Positions 25,849-34,495 of a DNA stretch of 64,000 nucleotides are shown here, one piece after another. Below the pieces are notes generated by a model. The model saw nothing but the letters and a program-made list of their open reading frames with translations. It searched no databases and was not told where the DNA came from. The DNA lies in the NCBI GenBank assembly GCA_963725395.1, contig CAVRYH010000005.1, positions 310,001-374,000 of the forward strand. The letters are read 5' to 3'. This DNA comes from Bog-756 sp963725395 (GTDB lineage Bacteria; Actinomycetota; Acidimicrobiia; Acidimicrobiales; RAAP-2). Made by a program: the position numbers and the translations under genes. How positions within the stretch are numbered: position 1 is the first letter of the stretch; every line of letters starts with the position of its first letter.

Positions 25849-27455
25849 CCGACGCCGTTCACTCCAGCGAGCGAGCCACCGTCCCTGGGATCATCGCTTC
25901 TGCTGTCGAAAGATTCGGAGACCGGACTGCAGTCGTCGAGAGCGGGACCCGGCTCACCTACCGGGACCTTTTCGACCGCTCCCGGCTCTTCGGCGCCGCG
26001 CTGGTTGCCGCGGGTGTCGGGCCAGGCGACCGTGTCGCCATCTGGGCGTTCAACTGTACCGAGTGGATCGTGGCCGCCCTGGGCCTGATCCAAGCGGGCG
26101 CCGTGCTCGTTCCCGTGAACACGCGCTTCAAAGGGGTCGAGGCCGCCGACATCCTTGTGCGTAGCCGGGCCCGCGTGCTGGTGACGGTGACCGACTTCCT
26201 CGGTACTGACTACGTGGCACTGCTGCAGGGTACCGATATACAGCTGCCCGATCTCGAGACCATCGTGGTGGCCCGCGGGCCCGCCGCGGAGGGAACCGAA
26301 TCGTGGGACGCATTCACATCCCGTGCCACCCGGGCCGGAATCGCGGAGGTCGATCGGCGCTCCGCCGCTGTCACCCCTGAAGACGCGTGCGACATCCTGT
26401 TCACGTCGGGGACCACCGGTGCGCCGAAGGGCGTGGTCCAGACTCATCGTGGTACCACGCAGGTGGCTGCCGACTGGGTGGACATGACCGGGCTCGGTGC
26501 CGACGACCACTATCTCATGGTCAATCCGTACTTCCACATGTTCGGGCTGAAGGCCGGCATCCTCGCCGCAATCAGCGCCGGCGCCACCATGATCCCCGAG
26601 CCAATCTTCGACGTCGGCCGGGTGCTGGCCAGGGTGGCCGCCGAGCGGGTCACGGTGCTGCCGGGGGCACCCACGTTGTACCAGGGCCTGCTCGACCATC
26701 CCGACCGTGACCACTATGACCTGTCCACACTGCGGGTCGCCGTTACCGGCGCCGCCGACATCCCCGTCGAACTCATACGCCGGGTCGTCGCTGAGCTCCC
26801 CTTCTCGGTGGTCATCAGCGGCTACGGGCTGACCGAGGGGGGGACGGCGGCAGCCACCGCCCCCGGCGACGATGTCGAGACCATCGCTACGACGGTCGGG
26901 CGACCCCGCCCGGGAATCGAGCTACGCATCGTCGACGGTGAAGGCTGTGACGTGAACCAGGGGGAGCCGGGGGAGATCCTGCTCCGCGGGCGCAGCATCA
27001 TGTCCCACTACCTCGACGACCCCGAGGCGACCGTCGAGGCGCGTTCAGTCGATGGGTGGCTGCGTACCGGAGACCTCGGCGCCGTCGACCAAGCGGGCCG
27101 TCTGCGCATCGTGGGTCGCTCCAAGGACATGTTCATCGTGGGAGGGTTCAACGCCTACCCTGCGGAGATCGAGAACGGCCTGCTGCTTCATCCGGAGATC
27201 ACCGAGGCGGCGGTCGTGGGCATCCCGGACGCGCGCCTGGGCGAGGTGGGCATGGCCTTCGTGGTTGTGCGGACCGGTGCTGTTGTGACCGGTGCGGACA
27301 TCATCGGGTGGTGCCGGGAGCGGATGGCCAACTACAAGGTCCCCCGCGCCGTCGAGTTGGTCGACGACCTCCCGCGCAACGCAACCGGCAAGGTGATGAA
27401 GGATGCCCTTCGCCTCGCGAACTCCCGGACCGCTCCGGATCCCCAGCATGAGTGA
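25845..27455 (+). CDS. Acyl-CoA synthetase / AMP-dependent ligase, FadD3-like
   Basis: A 536-residue ANL-superfamily ligase that adenylates a carboxylic acid and transfers it to CoA. The P-loop is TSGTTGAPKGVV. Core motifs are YGLTEGG and WLRTGDLG, the hinge region is GRSKDMFIVGGFN, and the C-terminal catalytic Lys is in NATGKVMK. The size and the GGFNAYPAE segment resemble FadD3-type ligases that activate ring-derived acids. The GTG start overlaps the amidohydrolase stop (GTGA), and the 3' end overlaps the CoA-transferase by eight bases. Confidence 0.9.
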   Translation: MTDAVHSSERATVPGIIASAVERFGDRTAVVESGTRLTYRDLFDRSRLFGAALVAAGVGPGDRVAIWAFNCTEWIVAALGLIQAGAVLVPVNTRFKGVEAADILVRSRARVLVTVTDFLGTDYVALLQGTDIQLPDLETIVVARGPAAEGTESWDAFTSRATRAGIAEVDRRSAAVTPEDACDILFTSGTTGAPKGVVQTHRGTTQVAADWVDMTGLGADDHYLMVNPYFHMFGLKAGILAAISAGATMIPEPIFDVGRVLARVAAERVTVLPGAPTLYQGLLDHPDRDHYDLSTLRVAVTGAADIPVELIRRVVAELPFSVVISGYGLTEGGTAAATAPGDDVETIATTVGRPRPGIELRIVDGEGCDVNQGEPGEILLRGRSIMSHYLDDPEATVEARSVDGWLRTGDLGAVDQAGRLRIVGRSKDMFIVGGFNAYPAEIENGLLLHPEITEAAVVGIPDARLGEVGMAFVVVRTGAVVTGADIIGWCRERMANYKVPRAVELVDDLPRNATGKVMKDALRLANSRTAPDPQHE

Positions 27456-28638
27456 TCCCGGTCCCCACGGACTCTCTGCACTGTCCAGCGTGCGCGTCGT
27501 CGAACTCGGCGTATGGGTCGCCGCCCCGTCGGCCGCCGCCCTGCTTGCCGACTGGGGTGCCGAGGTCATCAAGGTGGAGTCCCCGACGGGCGATCCGATG
27601 CGCAACGTGTTCGGGTCTCTCGGCATCGGGGGCGACCTCCCCAATCCGGCCTTCGCCCTCGACAATCGGGGCAAGCGCAGCATCGTCCTCGACCTGCACG
27701 ACCCTGATGAGCGCGAGCGCCTCGAGGAGCTCTTGGACACGGCAGACGTCTTCATCAGCAACCTACGACCGGATGCCCTCGACAAGCTCGACCTCGAGCC
27801 CGAGCCGACGGTCGCCCGGCACCGCCACCTCGTGTACTGCAGCATCAGCGGCTACGGTCTGCGGGGCGAGGACCGGAACCGACCGACCTACGACATCGGC
27901 GCGTTCTGGGCCCGGTCGGGGCTCTCGTGCCAGATGGCCGACGCCAGCGGGAACCCGTTGAACGCCCGGGGCGGTATCGGTGATCACATCACCGGTCTCG
28001 CCGCCCTGTCGGGAATCCTGGCTGCGGTGCTCGAACAACGCCAGACCGGGATCGGGCGGGTGGTCGAGGTATCGCTCCTGCGCACCGGCGCCTACGTGCT
28101 CGGTTGGGACCTTGGCCTACAGATGCTATTGGGCAAAGTATCGCCGGCCGAGTCCCGCCACCACAACCAATCACCGCTGATGAATCCCTATCGCGCCGCC
28201 GACGGACGGTGGTTCTTCTTCACTGGTCTCGAGGCCGACCGGCACATCGCCTCGGTGGCCCGGGCCCTCGGTCGACCTGACCTGCTGGAGGACGAGCGAT
28301 TCTGCAGTGCTTCGGCCATCCGCCGGAACCGGACAGCGTTCATCGCACTCCTCGACGACATCATCGCCGAGCGGACGCTGACCGAGTGGGCCGATCGGTT
28401 CGACCGCGAAGGTGTCTGGTGGGCCCTGGCGCAGACGCCGGCGGAGGTCGTCGAGGACCCACAGCTCCTGGCCAACGACGGGTTCGTCGAAGTGGAGGGT
28501 GGTGCCATGCGCTCGGTCAACGGCCCAGTGAGCTTCTCGGGCGTGACCCGGCGCGGATCGGTCAGGGTCCCCGAACTGGGGGAGGGCAGTGACGAACTGC
28601 TCGCCGAGCTGGCTGGACGCCGTCGGCACCGCCACTGA
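27448..28638 (+). CDS. CaiB/BaiF (type III) CoA-transferase
   Basis: A 396-residue protein starting with an SSVRVVELGVWVAAPSAA segment and DWGAEVIKVE, with the catalytic Asp in YDIGAFWARSG and later GGIGDHITG. ATG 27448 overlaps the ligase stop by eight bases, so translation is coupled. With a ligase in the same operon, both CoA-activation routes (ATP-driven and by exchange) are present. It ends just before a hairpin that separates it from the convergent dehydrogenase. Confidence 0.9.
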   Translation: MSDPGPHGLSALSSVRVVELGVWVAAPSAAALLADWGAEVIKVESPTGDPMRNVFGSLGIGGDLPNPAFALDNRGKRSIVLDLHDPDERERLEELLDTADVFISNLRPDALDKLDLEPEPTVARHRHLVYCSISGYGLRGEDRNRPTYDIGAFWARSGLSCQMADASGNPLNARGGIGDHITGLAALSGILAAVLEQRQTGIGRVVEVSLLRTGAYVLGWDLGLQMLLGKVSPAESRHHNQSPLMNPYRAADGRWFFFTGLEADRHIASVARALGRPDLLEDERFCSASAIRRNRTAFIALLDDIIAERTLTEWADRFDREGVWWALAQTPAEVVEDPQLLANDGFVEVEGGAMRSVNGPVSFSGVTRRGSVRVPELGEGSDELLAELAGRRRHRH

Positions 28639-28644
28639 CAGCAC

Positions 28645-28662
28645 GACGCCGCGGACGGCGTC
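28645..28662. terminator. Bidirectional hairpin between convergent operons
   Basis: GACGCCG, loop CGGA, CGGCGTC: a perfect 7-bp stem with a tetraloop in a 37-bp gap between a + strand stop and a - strand stop. Confidence 0.6.
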
Positions 28663-28675
28663 GGTGGGTCGAGGG

Positions 28676-29869
28676 TCAGTCGGTGTCCCGGGCCCGGGCG
28701 AGGAGGCCCCGGGCTATGACAAGGCGCTGGATCTCGTTCGTGCCCTCGCCGATGACCAACAGCGGCGCGTCGCGGTAGTAGCGCTCGATGGGCAGGTCGA
28801 CCGTGTAACCCACGCCCCCGTGGATCCGCATGGACTCGGTGGCCAGTTCGAGCGCCGTCTCGCTGGCGAAGAGTTTGGCCATGCCGGCCTCGACATCGCA
28901 GCGCAGCCCGGCCGCCTTGCGCTCAGCGGCGTTCAGGGTGAGGAGGCGGGCCGCCTCCAGGCGGGTGGCCATGTCGGCCAGTTTGAGCTGGATGGCCTGG
29001 TGCTCGCTGATGGGCTTTCCGAAGGTCTCACGTTGTTGGGCGTAGGAGAGGGCGGCATCGAAGGAGGCCCGGGCCACGCCGACGGCCCGCGCTGCGATAT
29101 TGATGCGCCCGACCTCGAGCACACTGAGGATCTGGGGCAGGCCGCGGCCGGGTTCGCCGACGAGGTTGGCTGCCGGGACCCGGTGGTCGGCGTACGACAT
29201 CTCGACGGTCTCGACGCCCCGGTAACCCAGCTTGCCCACGTGCTTGCTCACCGTGATACCGCCGGACCGGTGACCGGGCTCCTTCTCCACGATGAACGTG
29301 GAGATCCCCTCCTCCGTGCGGGCGGCCAGGGCGACGATTCCGGCCCGCTCACCGTTGGTCACCCAGGCCTTGGTTCCGTTGACGATGTACTCGTCGCCAT
29401 CGCGGACGGCCTTGCAAGAGAGGTTCCGGGTGTCACTGCCCGCGTCGGGCTCCGAGAGTGACAGCGCGCCGCGGCGTTCGCCGGTTGCCATGGTCGGCAA
29501 CCAGCGCCGCTTTTGCTCGTCGCTGCCGTGGGTCAAGACCAGGGAGGCCGCCATGGTGTGGGTGTTGACGACTCCGGTCAGGCTCATCCACCCGAAGGCC
29601 AGCTCCTCGATGATGCCGACGTAGGTGAGGAGGTCCAGGCCGAGTCCGCCATATTCCTCGGGAATGGTGGCGCCGAACAGGCCGAGCTCGCTCATCTGGG
29701 CCACGATGTCGGTGGGATAGGTGTCCTCGTGCTCGAGGGAGGACGCCACCGGGATGACCTCGTTGGCGACGAAACGACGAACCGTGTCGAGGATCTCGCG
29801 TCGGACGTCAGGGTCGGTAGGGGCCGTCGGGACAGGACGGGACGGCTCCGGGGTCATGGCTGAGAACAT
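28676..29869 (-). CDS. Acyl-CoA dehydrogenase, classical homotetrameric type
   Basis: A 397-residue enzyme with a full set of classical motifs: the ATIPEEYGGLG segment, SLSEPDAGSDTRN, the YIVNGTKAWVTNG beta-domain, RETFGKPISEHQAIQ and the catalytic Glu in VIGEGTNEIQ. It differs from the paired FadE proteins in the window in keeping that glutamate, and it has no partner gene. The ATG at 29869 has GAGAGG upstream. It diverges from the ligase operon, and the two starts lie only about 50 bp apart. Confidence 0.92.
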   Translation of the reverse strand: MFSAMTPEPSRPVPTAPTDPDVRREILDTVRRFVANEVIPVASSLEHEDTYPTDIVAQMSELGLFGATIPEEYGGLGLDLLTYVGIIEELAFGWMSLTGVVNTHTMAASLVLTHGSDEQKRRWLPTMATGERRGALSLSEPDAGSDTRNLSCKAVRDGDEYIVNGTKAWVTNGERAGIVALAARTEEGISTFIVEKEPGHRSGGITVSKHVGKLGYRGVETVEMSYADHRVPAANLVGEPGRGLPQILSVLEVGRINIAARAVGVARASFDAALSYAQQRETFGKPISEHQAIQLKLADMATRLEAARLLTLNAAERKAAGLRCDVEAGMAKLFASETALELATESMRIHGGVGYTVDLPIERYYRDAPLLVIGEGTNEIQRLVIARGLLARARDTD

Positions 29870-29905
29870 TACATCCCTCTCCCGTTGACGATGATCTCCC
29901 GAACG

Positions 29906-29918
29906 AGAAGAATGTTTC
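29906..29918 (+). promoter_or_regulatory. Recurrent inverted repeat (AGAAG-AAT-GTTTC) at the divergent ligase start
   Basis: Eight of ten half-site positions match. It overlaps a possible ATG at 29912 and ends two bases before ATG 29921. A GTTCTC half-site in the opposite orientation overlaps the dehydrogenase start at 29869. Confidence 0.35.
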
Positions 29919-29920
29919 CG

Positions 29921-31441
29921 ATGCCGCAGGCCCTTATGCACGACGCCCTGCACCAGGCCGCGGCACGCTTCGGCGATCGTGGCGCCGTATTGGCCGGAGC
30001 CAGGAGCTGGTCGTTCCGCGAGCTGGACGACCGGAGCACCGACTTCGCGCGGCACCTCCTCGCCGAGGGCGTCCGACCCGGCGACCGCGTCGCCATGATG
30101 ACCTCGAATCGGCCGGAGTTCGTGGTGGCGATCAACGGCATCAGCAAGATCGGCGCGGCGGCGGTGCTCCTCAGCCCGGCTTGGAAGGCGGTCGAAGCGC
30201 GGCACGCCCTGGACTTGTCGGGTCCCGCTCACGCCGTGGCCGATGGACCCGCCGTCCGGCTGCTGGTCGAGCTGATGGGCGGGAGCCGTGTCACCGACCT
30301 CGACGATCTCGAGGGGGCCGAAGTCGTGGCTGGCACGGCCGTCCAGTTCGCTGATCCCGGGACCAGCGAGCTGGACGAAGCGGTGCTGGTCTTCAGCTCG
30401 GGCACAACCGGCCTGCCCAAGGCGGTCCGGCACACGCACCGATCGATAGGTCGCGCCACGGTTGACTGGTGCACCACCCTGGAGCTCAGCTCGAGCGACC
30501 GGTTCCAGGTGGCGACCCCGCCGTCGCACATTCTCGGCCTTCTCAACCTGCTGGCCGCGGCGTCGGCCGGTGCCACCGTGCGCCTGCACCGGCGGTTCGA
30601 CCTCGACGAGGTGTTGCACCGCATCGAGTCCGAGCGGATGACCCTCGAGATGGCGGTGGCACCGATCGCGCTGGCCATGGCCAATCACCCAGATATCGAG
30701 CGCTACGACCTCTCCTCGCTGCGGTACATCATGTGGGGGGCGACACCGGTCAGTGAGCACGTGGCCCGGGTGGTCACGCAACGGACGGGGATACGCTGGC
30801 TCCCCGCCTACGGGGCGAGCGAAGTGCCGGTCATCGCCTGCAACCCGGTGGATGACCCAGGGTCCTGGCGGCTCGACTCGGCCGGACTGCCCCCCAAGGG
30901 CATCGCACTACGCGTCGCCGACCTCGACACCGGTGCGATCCTCGCTCCTGGGGAGATCGGTGAGATCCAGGTGCTGAGCCAGTCGGTGATGGCCGGGTAC
31001 CTGCCCGAGGAGGAGACGGCCGGCGCGTTCGCCGACGGGTGGTACCGGACGGGCGACGTCGGCTGGCTCGAGCCCGAGGGGTGGGTCCACCTGACCGACC
31101 GTGCCAAGGAGATGATCAAGGTCAACGGGTTCCAGGTGGCGCCGGCCGAGGTCGAAGAGGTGCTGCGGGGCCACCCTTCAGTACTCGACTGCGCGGTCTT
31201 CGGGCTGGTCGACGAGCGAGCGGGCGAGGTGCCCGTCGCCGTGGTCCAGCTCGATCCGGCCCGGCCGGCCACGGCCGGAGAGCTCCAGGAGCTGGTGGCC
31301 CTATCACTGGCCACGTACAAACAGCTACGGCACGTAGTCGTCGTCGACGCCATCCCCCGACTGCCTTCGGGGAAGGTACTGCGCCGGATGCTCAGGGCCG
31401 AATGGACACCGGTCTTGTTGGCGTCGGAGGCGCCGGCCTGA
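29921..31441 (+). CDS. Acyl-CoA synthetase / AMP-dependent ligase (FadD-like)
   Basis: A ligase of about 506 residues with the P-loop SSGTTGLPKAV, YGASEVPV in place of the usual YGxTE motif, WYRTGDVGW, DRAKEMIKVNGFQVAP and the C-terminal SGKVLRR Lys. The GAGAAG at 29905 is placed for ATG 29921; ATG 29912 and ATG 29891 are in frame too. It is the first gene of a five-gene operon with a dehydrogenase pair, a crotonase and a TetR regulator. The substrate is likely a bulky carboxylic acid. Confidence 0.88.
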   Translation: MPQALMHDALHQAAARFGDRGAVLAGARSWSFRELDDRSTDFARHLLAEGVRPGDRVAMMTSNRPEFVVAINGISKIGAAAVLLSPAWKAVEARHALDLSGPAHAVADGPAVRLLVELMGGSRVTDLDDLEGAEVVAGTAVQFADPGTSELDEAVLVFSSGTTGLPKAVRHTHRSIGRATVDWCTTLELSSSDRFQVATPPSHILGLLNLLAAASAGATVRLHRRFDLDEVLHRIESERMTLEMAVAPIALAMANHPDIERYDLSSLRYIMWGATPVSEHVARVVTQRTGIRWLPAYGASEVPVIACNPVDDPGSWRLDSAGLPPKGIALRVADLDTGAILAPGEIGEIQVLSQSVMAGYLPEEETAGAFADGWYRTGDVGWLEPEGWVHLTDRAKEMIKVNGFQVAPAEVEEVLRGHPSVLDCAVFGLVDERAGEVPVAVVQLDPARPATAGELQELVALSLATYKQLRHVVVVDAIPRLPSGKVLRRMLRAEWTPVLLASEAPA

Positions 31442-32487
31442 TGGACGTCCGACTGTCCCCGGAGCAGCAGGTGCTGCGCGACTCGGCCGCCCACGTGGTC
31501 GACCGCCTGGGCCCCGCCACGGTACGGGACCTCGACGACCTCGAGCGGGCGGGCAGGCTCGACGCGGCCGTGGCCGCCTCGGGCTGGCGTGAACTCCGGA
31601 TCCCTGTCGACGGCCGGACGCCGCTCGCCTCGGGGGTCGAAGTGGCGGTGATCGCCGAGGAGCTCGGCCGTGGCCTCGCTGATACGGCGTTCCTCGGACC
31701 GACGTTGGCTTCGGAGTTGAGGCGCCTGGCCGGTGCGCCGCCGGCGCCCGGCACCGAGACCGTCGTGGTGACCGGTTCGCTCGGCACCATCGCCACCGTT
31801 ACCGACAGCGGCGTGCCCTCTGGGTCCGTTGCCGTCGACGCCCAGGGGGCGGCCGCTGCCCTGGCGCTGGCATCGGGCCACGGCGGCCAGGGGTTGACCT
31901 CGGTCCCCGTGGGCGCCGTCGGCATCGGGACCGACCTGACGCGGCCCGGCGCTACCGTCGACCCGACGTCCGACGTCATCCGGGTGGACGGGCCGGGTTC
32001 CCATCCGATCACCGAGAACGACCTGTCGACATGGACCGCACTGGGGCTCGCCCTCGGCTGCGCCGACCTGGTCGGCACAATGCGTGGTGCCATCGACCTC
32101 TCCGTCGGCTACGCCTCGGTCCGTCGCCAGTTCGGCCGACCCATCGGCTCGTTCCAGGCCGTCCAACATCTGCTGGCCGATGCCTTCGTGCTCATGGAGG
32201 GGTCACGGAGCACGGCGCGCCACGCCGCCTGGGCGGTCGACGCGCTCAAACCCGATTACGCCCTGGCCGCCGCCGCCGCGGCCAAGGTCTACTGTGCCAG
32301 CGCGGCGCGGACGGTGTGCGAAACCGCCATCCAGGTCCATGGAGGCACCGGCAACACCTGGGAGTGCCTCGCTCACGTCTACCTGCGACGAGCGCTGCTG
32401 TCGGCAGACCTGCTCGGCGGAGTGGGGAGGAGCCTCGAGCGGGTGGTCGCCCACCACGGGATCGGAAGCGGTCATGGACTTCGGTGA
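31441..32487 (+). CDS. Acyl-CoA dehydrogenase, short FadE-type subunit (beta-like)
   Basis: A 348-residue protein. The N-terminal LSPEQQVLRDSAAHVVDRL helix and C-terminal YASVRRQFGRPIGSFQAVQHLLAD and QVHGGTGNTWECLAHVYLRR are clear, but the middle beta-barrel is short and degenerate, as in the smaller subunit of alpha2-beta2 dehydrogenases. The ATG overlaps the ligase stop (TGATG), and the gene overlaps the next dehydrogenase by 14 bases. Confidence 0.87.
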   Translation: MDVRLSPEQQVLRDSAAHVVDRLGPATVRDLDDLERAGRLDAAVAASGWRELRIPVDGRTPLASGVEVAVIAEELGRGLADTAFLGPTLASELRRLAGAPPAPGTETVVVTGSLGTIATVTDSGVPSGSVAVDAQGAAAALALASGHGGQGLTSVPVGAVGIGTDLTRPGATVDPTSDVIRVDGPGSHPITENDLSTWTALGLALGCADLVGTMRGAIDLSVGYASVRRQFGRPIGSFQAVQHLLADAFVLMEGSRSTARHAAWAVDALKPDYALAAAAAAKVYCASAARTVCETAIQVHGGTGNTWECLAHVYLRRALLSADLLGGVGRSLERVVAHHGIGSGHGLR

Positions 32488-33604
32488 CAGCCCCGACGAG
32501 GCCGAGTTCCGTCTTCGTCTGCGGTCCTGGCTCGATGTGAACAACCCCCGGCTCCCGGCCTCCTCGACCGACGACGAGTATTGGGCCGGCCAGGCGGAAT
32601 GGCACCAGTCATTGTACGACGGCGGCTTCTTCGGGGTGACGTGGCCGACCGAGATCGGGGGGCGGGGCCTGCCGAGCGTCTACGACGTCATCGTCGACGA
32701 AGAGCTCGCCGCTGCCGGTGCGCCGGCCCGGCCGAGCCTGGGTTATCTGGTGGAAGGGATCCTCGAGCACGCCGACGACGGTTTCAAGGCCCGCTTCCTG
32801 CCCGGAATCGTCAACGGTCGGGACCGGTGGTGCCAGGGTTTCAGTGAGCCCGATGCCGGTTCCGACCTTGCCTCCCTGCGGACCAAGGCCGACCGGGACG
32901 GCGACGAGTACGTCATCACCGGTCACAAGGTTTGGACGAGCTATTCCGACGACGCCGAATGGTGCCTTGTCCTGGCCAGGACCGATCATGACGTCGCGCC
33001 GCACAAGGGCATCTCGGCCTTCGCCCTCCCCATGCGCCAGCCCGGCGTCGAGCAGCGGCCACTGACAATGATCAACGGAATCACCAAGGAGTTCGGCGAG
33101 GTGCTCTTCGACGGCGCCCGCGTCCCGGCCGCCAACATGATCGGCCGACCCGGCGAGGGCTGGCCGCTCGCCATGACCATCGTGAGCCATGAGCGGGAGC
33201 CGCACGAGCTGGGCTACGCCGGCCGATACACCAAGCAGGTCAAGGACCTCGTCGCCCAGGTGGCCGCCGATCCCGCGGGCTACGGCTCCGAGCAGGTCCG
33301 CGACCTCGGCTGGGCTATCGTCCAATCGGAGATGTTGCGGCTCCACGTTCGTCGTCGGCTCTCCGACCGCATCGACGGAATCGTGCACGGACCGGAGGGA
33401 TCGGTGGACAAGCTGCTCATGACCTGGACCGAACAGGCGGTCGGGCACGCTGCACTCTCGGTGGAGGGTGCCCGGGCCACCGGGCCCGACAGCACGCTGA
33501 TGAAGGTGTACCTCTATAGCCGGGCCCAGAGCGTGATGGGCGGGACCTCACAGATCCAGCGGAACCTCGTGGCCAGCCGGATTCTCCACCTTCCGACCCG
33601 ATGA
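32474..33604 (+). CDS. Acyl-CoA dehydrogenase, FadE-type (alpha-like partner)
   Basis: A 376-residue partner of the preceding subunit with the VTWPTEIGGRG segment, GFSEPDAGSDLAS, YVITGHKVWTSYSDDA and a C-terminal VMGGTSQIQRNLVASR. Again the classical EGT Glu is Gly. It overlaps both neighbours (14 bases before, ATGA after), so the four enzymes are tightly coupled. It probably dehydrogenates the acyl-CoA made by the upstream ligase. Confidence 0.9.
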   Translation: MDFGDSPDEAEFRLRLRSWLDVNNPRLPASSTDDEYWAGQAEWHQSLYDGGFFGVTWPTEIGGRGLPSVYDVIVDEELAAAGAPARPSLGYLVEGILEHADDGFKARFLPGIVNGRDRWCQGFSEPDAGSDLASLRTKADRDGDEYVITGHKVWTSYSDDAEWCLVLARTDHDVAPHKGISAFALPMRQPGVEQRPLTMINGITKEFGEVLFDGARVPAANMIGRPGEGWPLAMTIVSHEREPHELGYAGRYTKQVKDLVAQVAADPAGYGSEQVRDLGWAIVQSEMLRLHVRRRLSDRIDGIVHGPEGSVDKLLMTWTEQAVGHAALSVEGARATGPDSTLMKVYLYSRAQSVMGGTSQIQRNLVASRILHLPTR

Positions 33605-34386
33605 GCGCCTACTCGCTCACCGACGAGCTCCAGGTCGAGGACGACGGACCGGTACGGGTCGTGCGGATGAACCGGCCCGACCACCTCAACGCCACCAACG
33701 ATGGGCTCCACCGGGGACTGGCTGAACTGTTCCCCCAGATCGACGCCGACAATGACGCCCGGGCGGTGGTGCTCACCGGCAACGGCCGGGCGTTCTCGGC
33801 GGGCGGCGACTTCACCTACCTCGACGAGCTGGCCACAGACGGGTCGCTCCGGCGGGAGACCCTCGCGCACGGCAGGCAGATCGTGACCGGCATGGTGAGG
33901 TGCCGAGTGCCGATCGTGTCCGCGGTCAACGGGCCCGCAGTGGGCCTGGGCTGCAGCCTGGTGGCGCTGTCGGACATCGTCTACATGGCCGAGAGTGCCC
34001 ACCTCGCCGATCCCCACGTCATGATCGGGCTGGTGGCCGCCGACGGGGGCCCGGTCACGTGGCCACTCCTGACCAGCCTGCAGTTGGCAAAGGAGTATGC
34101 CCTCACCGGCGACCGCATATCGGCCGAGCGGGCCGCGCAGATGGGTCTGGTGAACCACGTGTGTGCGGACGACGCGGTGCTCGGAGAGGCCCTCGCCTGC
34201 GCCCACCGGATCGCCGAACTGCCTCGCCAGGCGGTGGAAGACACGAAGCGCATCCTCAATCTCCACCTCGAGCGGGCCGTCGTGGCCACGCTGGACTTCG
34301 CCCTGGCCGCCGAGGACCGGTCCTTCACTTCACCCGAATTGCGGGCCAACCTCGACCGGTTCCTCGCCCCGCGCCAGGAGCGTTAG
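33601..34386 (+). CDS. Enoyl-CoA hydratase/isomerase (crotonase) family protein lacking both canonical glutamates
   Basis: A 261-residue crotonase-fold protein with RPDHLNATN, FSAGGDF (oxyanion hole) and AVNGPAVGLGCSL. At the positions of the two catalytic Glu residues of hydratases it has Ser (GCSLVAL) and His (DPHVMIGL), so simple hydration is doubtful; isomerase, hydrolase or other crotonase chemistry is possible. It is fused by overlap to the dehydrogenase and followed by the TetR gene. Confidence 0.85.
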   Translation: MSAYSLTDELQVEDDGPVRVVRMNRPDHLNATNDGLHRGLAELFPQIDADNDARAVVLTGNGRAFSAGGDFTYLDELATDGSLRRETLAHGRQIVTGMVRCRVPIVSAVNGPAVGLGCSLVALSDIVYMAESAHLADPHVMIGLVAADGGPVTWPLLTSLQLAKEYALTGDRISAERAAQMGLVNHVCADDAVLGEALACAHRIAELPRQAVEDTKRILNLHLERAVVATLDFALAAEDRSFTSPELRANLDRFLAPRQER

Positions 34387-34391
34387 GAATC

Positions 34392-34404
34392 AGAACCAGG
34401 TTCT
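34392..34404 (+). promoter_or_regulatory. Perfect inverted repeat AGAAC-CAG-GTTCT upstream of the TetR gene
   Basis: The two 5-bp arms are exact reverse complements with a 3-bp spacer, and CA follows. It lies six bases after the crotonase stop and 92 bases before the TetR ATG, the place for an autoregulatory operator. It is the best-matching copy of the repeat in the window. Confidence 0.6.
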
Positions 34405-34495
34405 CATTGTGGGCCCGGCGTGTCACGGGAAGGGACAGTCGGACTTCGCTGCTGAGGATACCGACGTTTCCGCCGCCTCCGCTAGACTTCCGGCG

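Noticed and set aside
28676..30781. 701-codon minus-strand frame that could suggest a fusion protein
   Set aside because: Codons beyond 29869 are antisense to the ligase; the dehydrogenase starts at ATG 29869 with GAGAGG upstream.
34392..34404. LexA/SOS-box reading of the GAAC...GTTC repeat
   Set aside because: Actinobacterial LexA sites have a 4-bp spacer (GAACN4GTTC); here the spacer is 3 and there is no SOS gene nearby.
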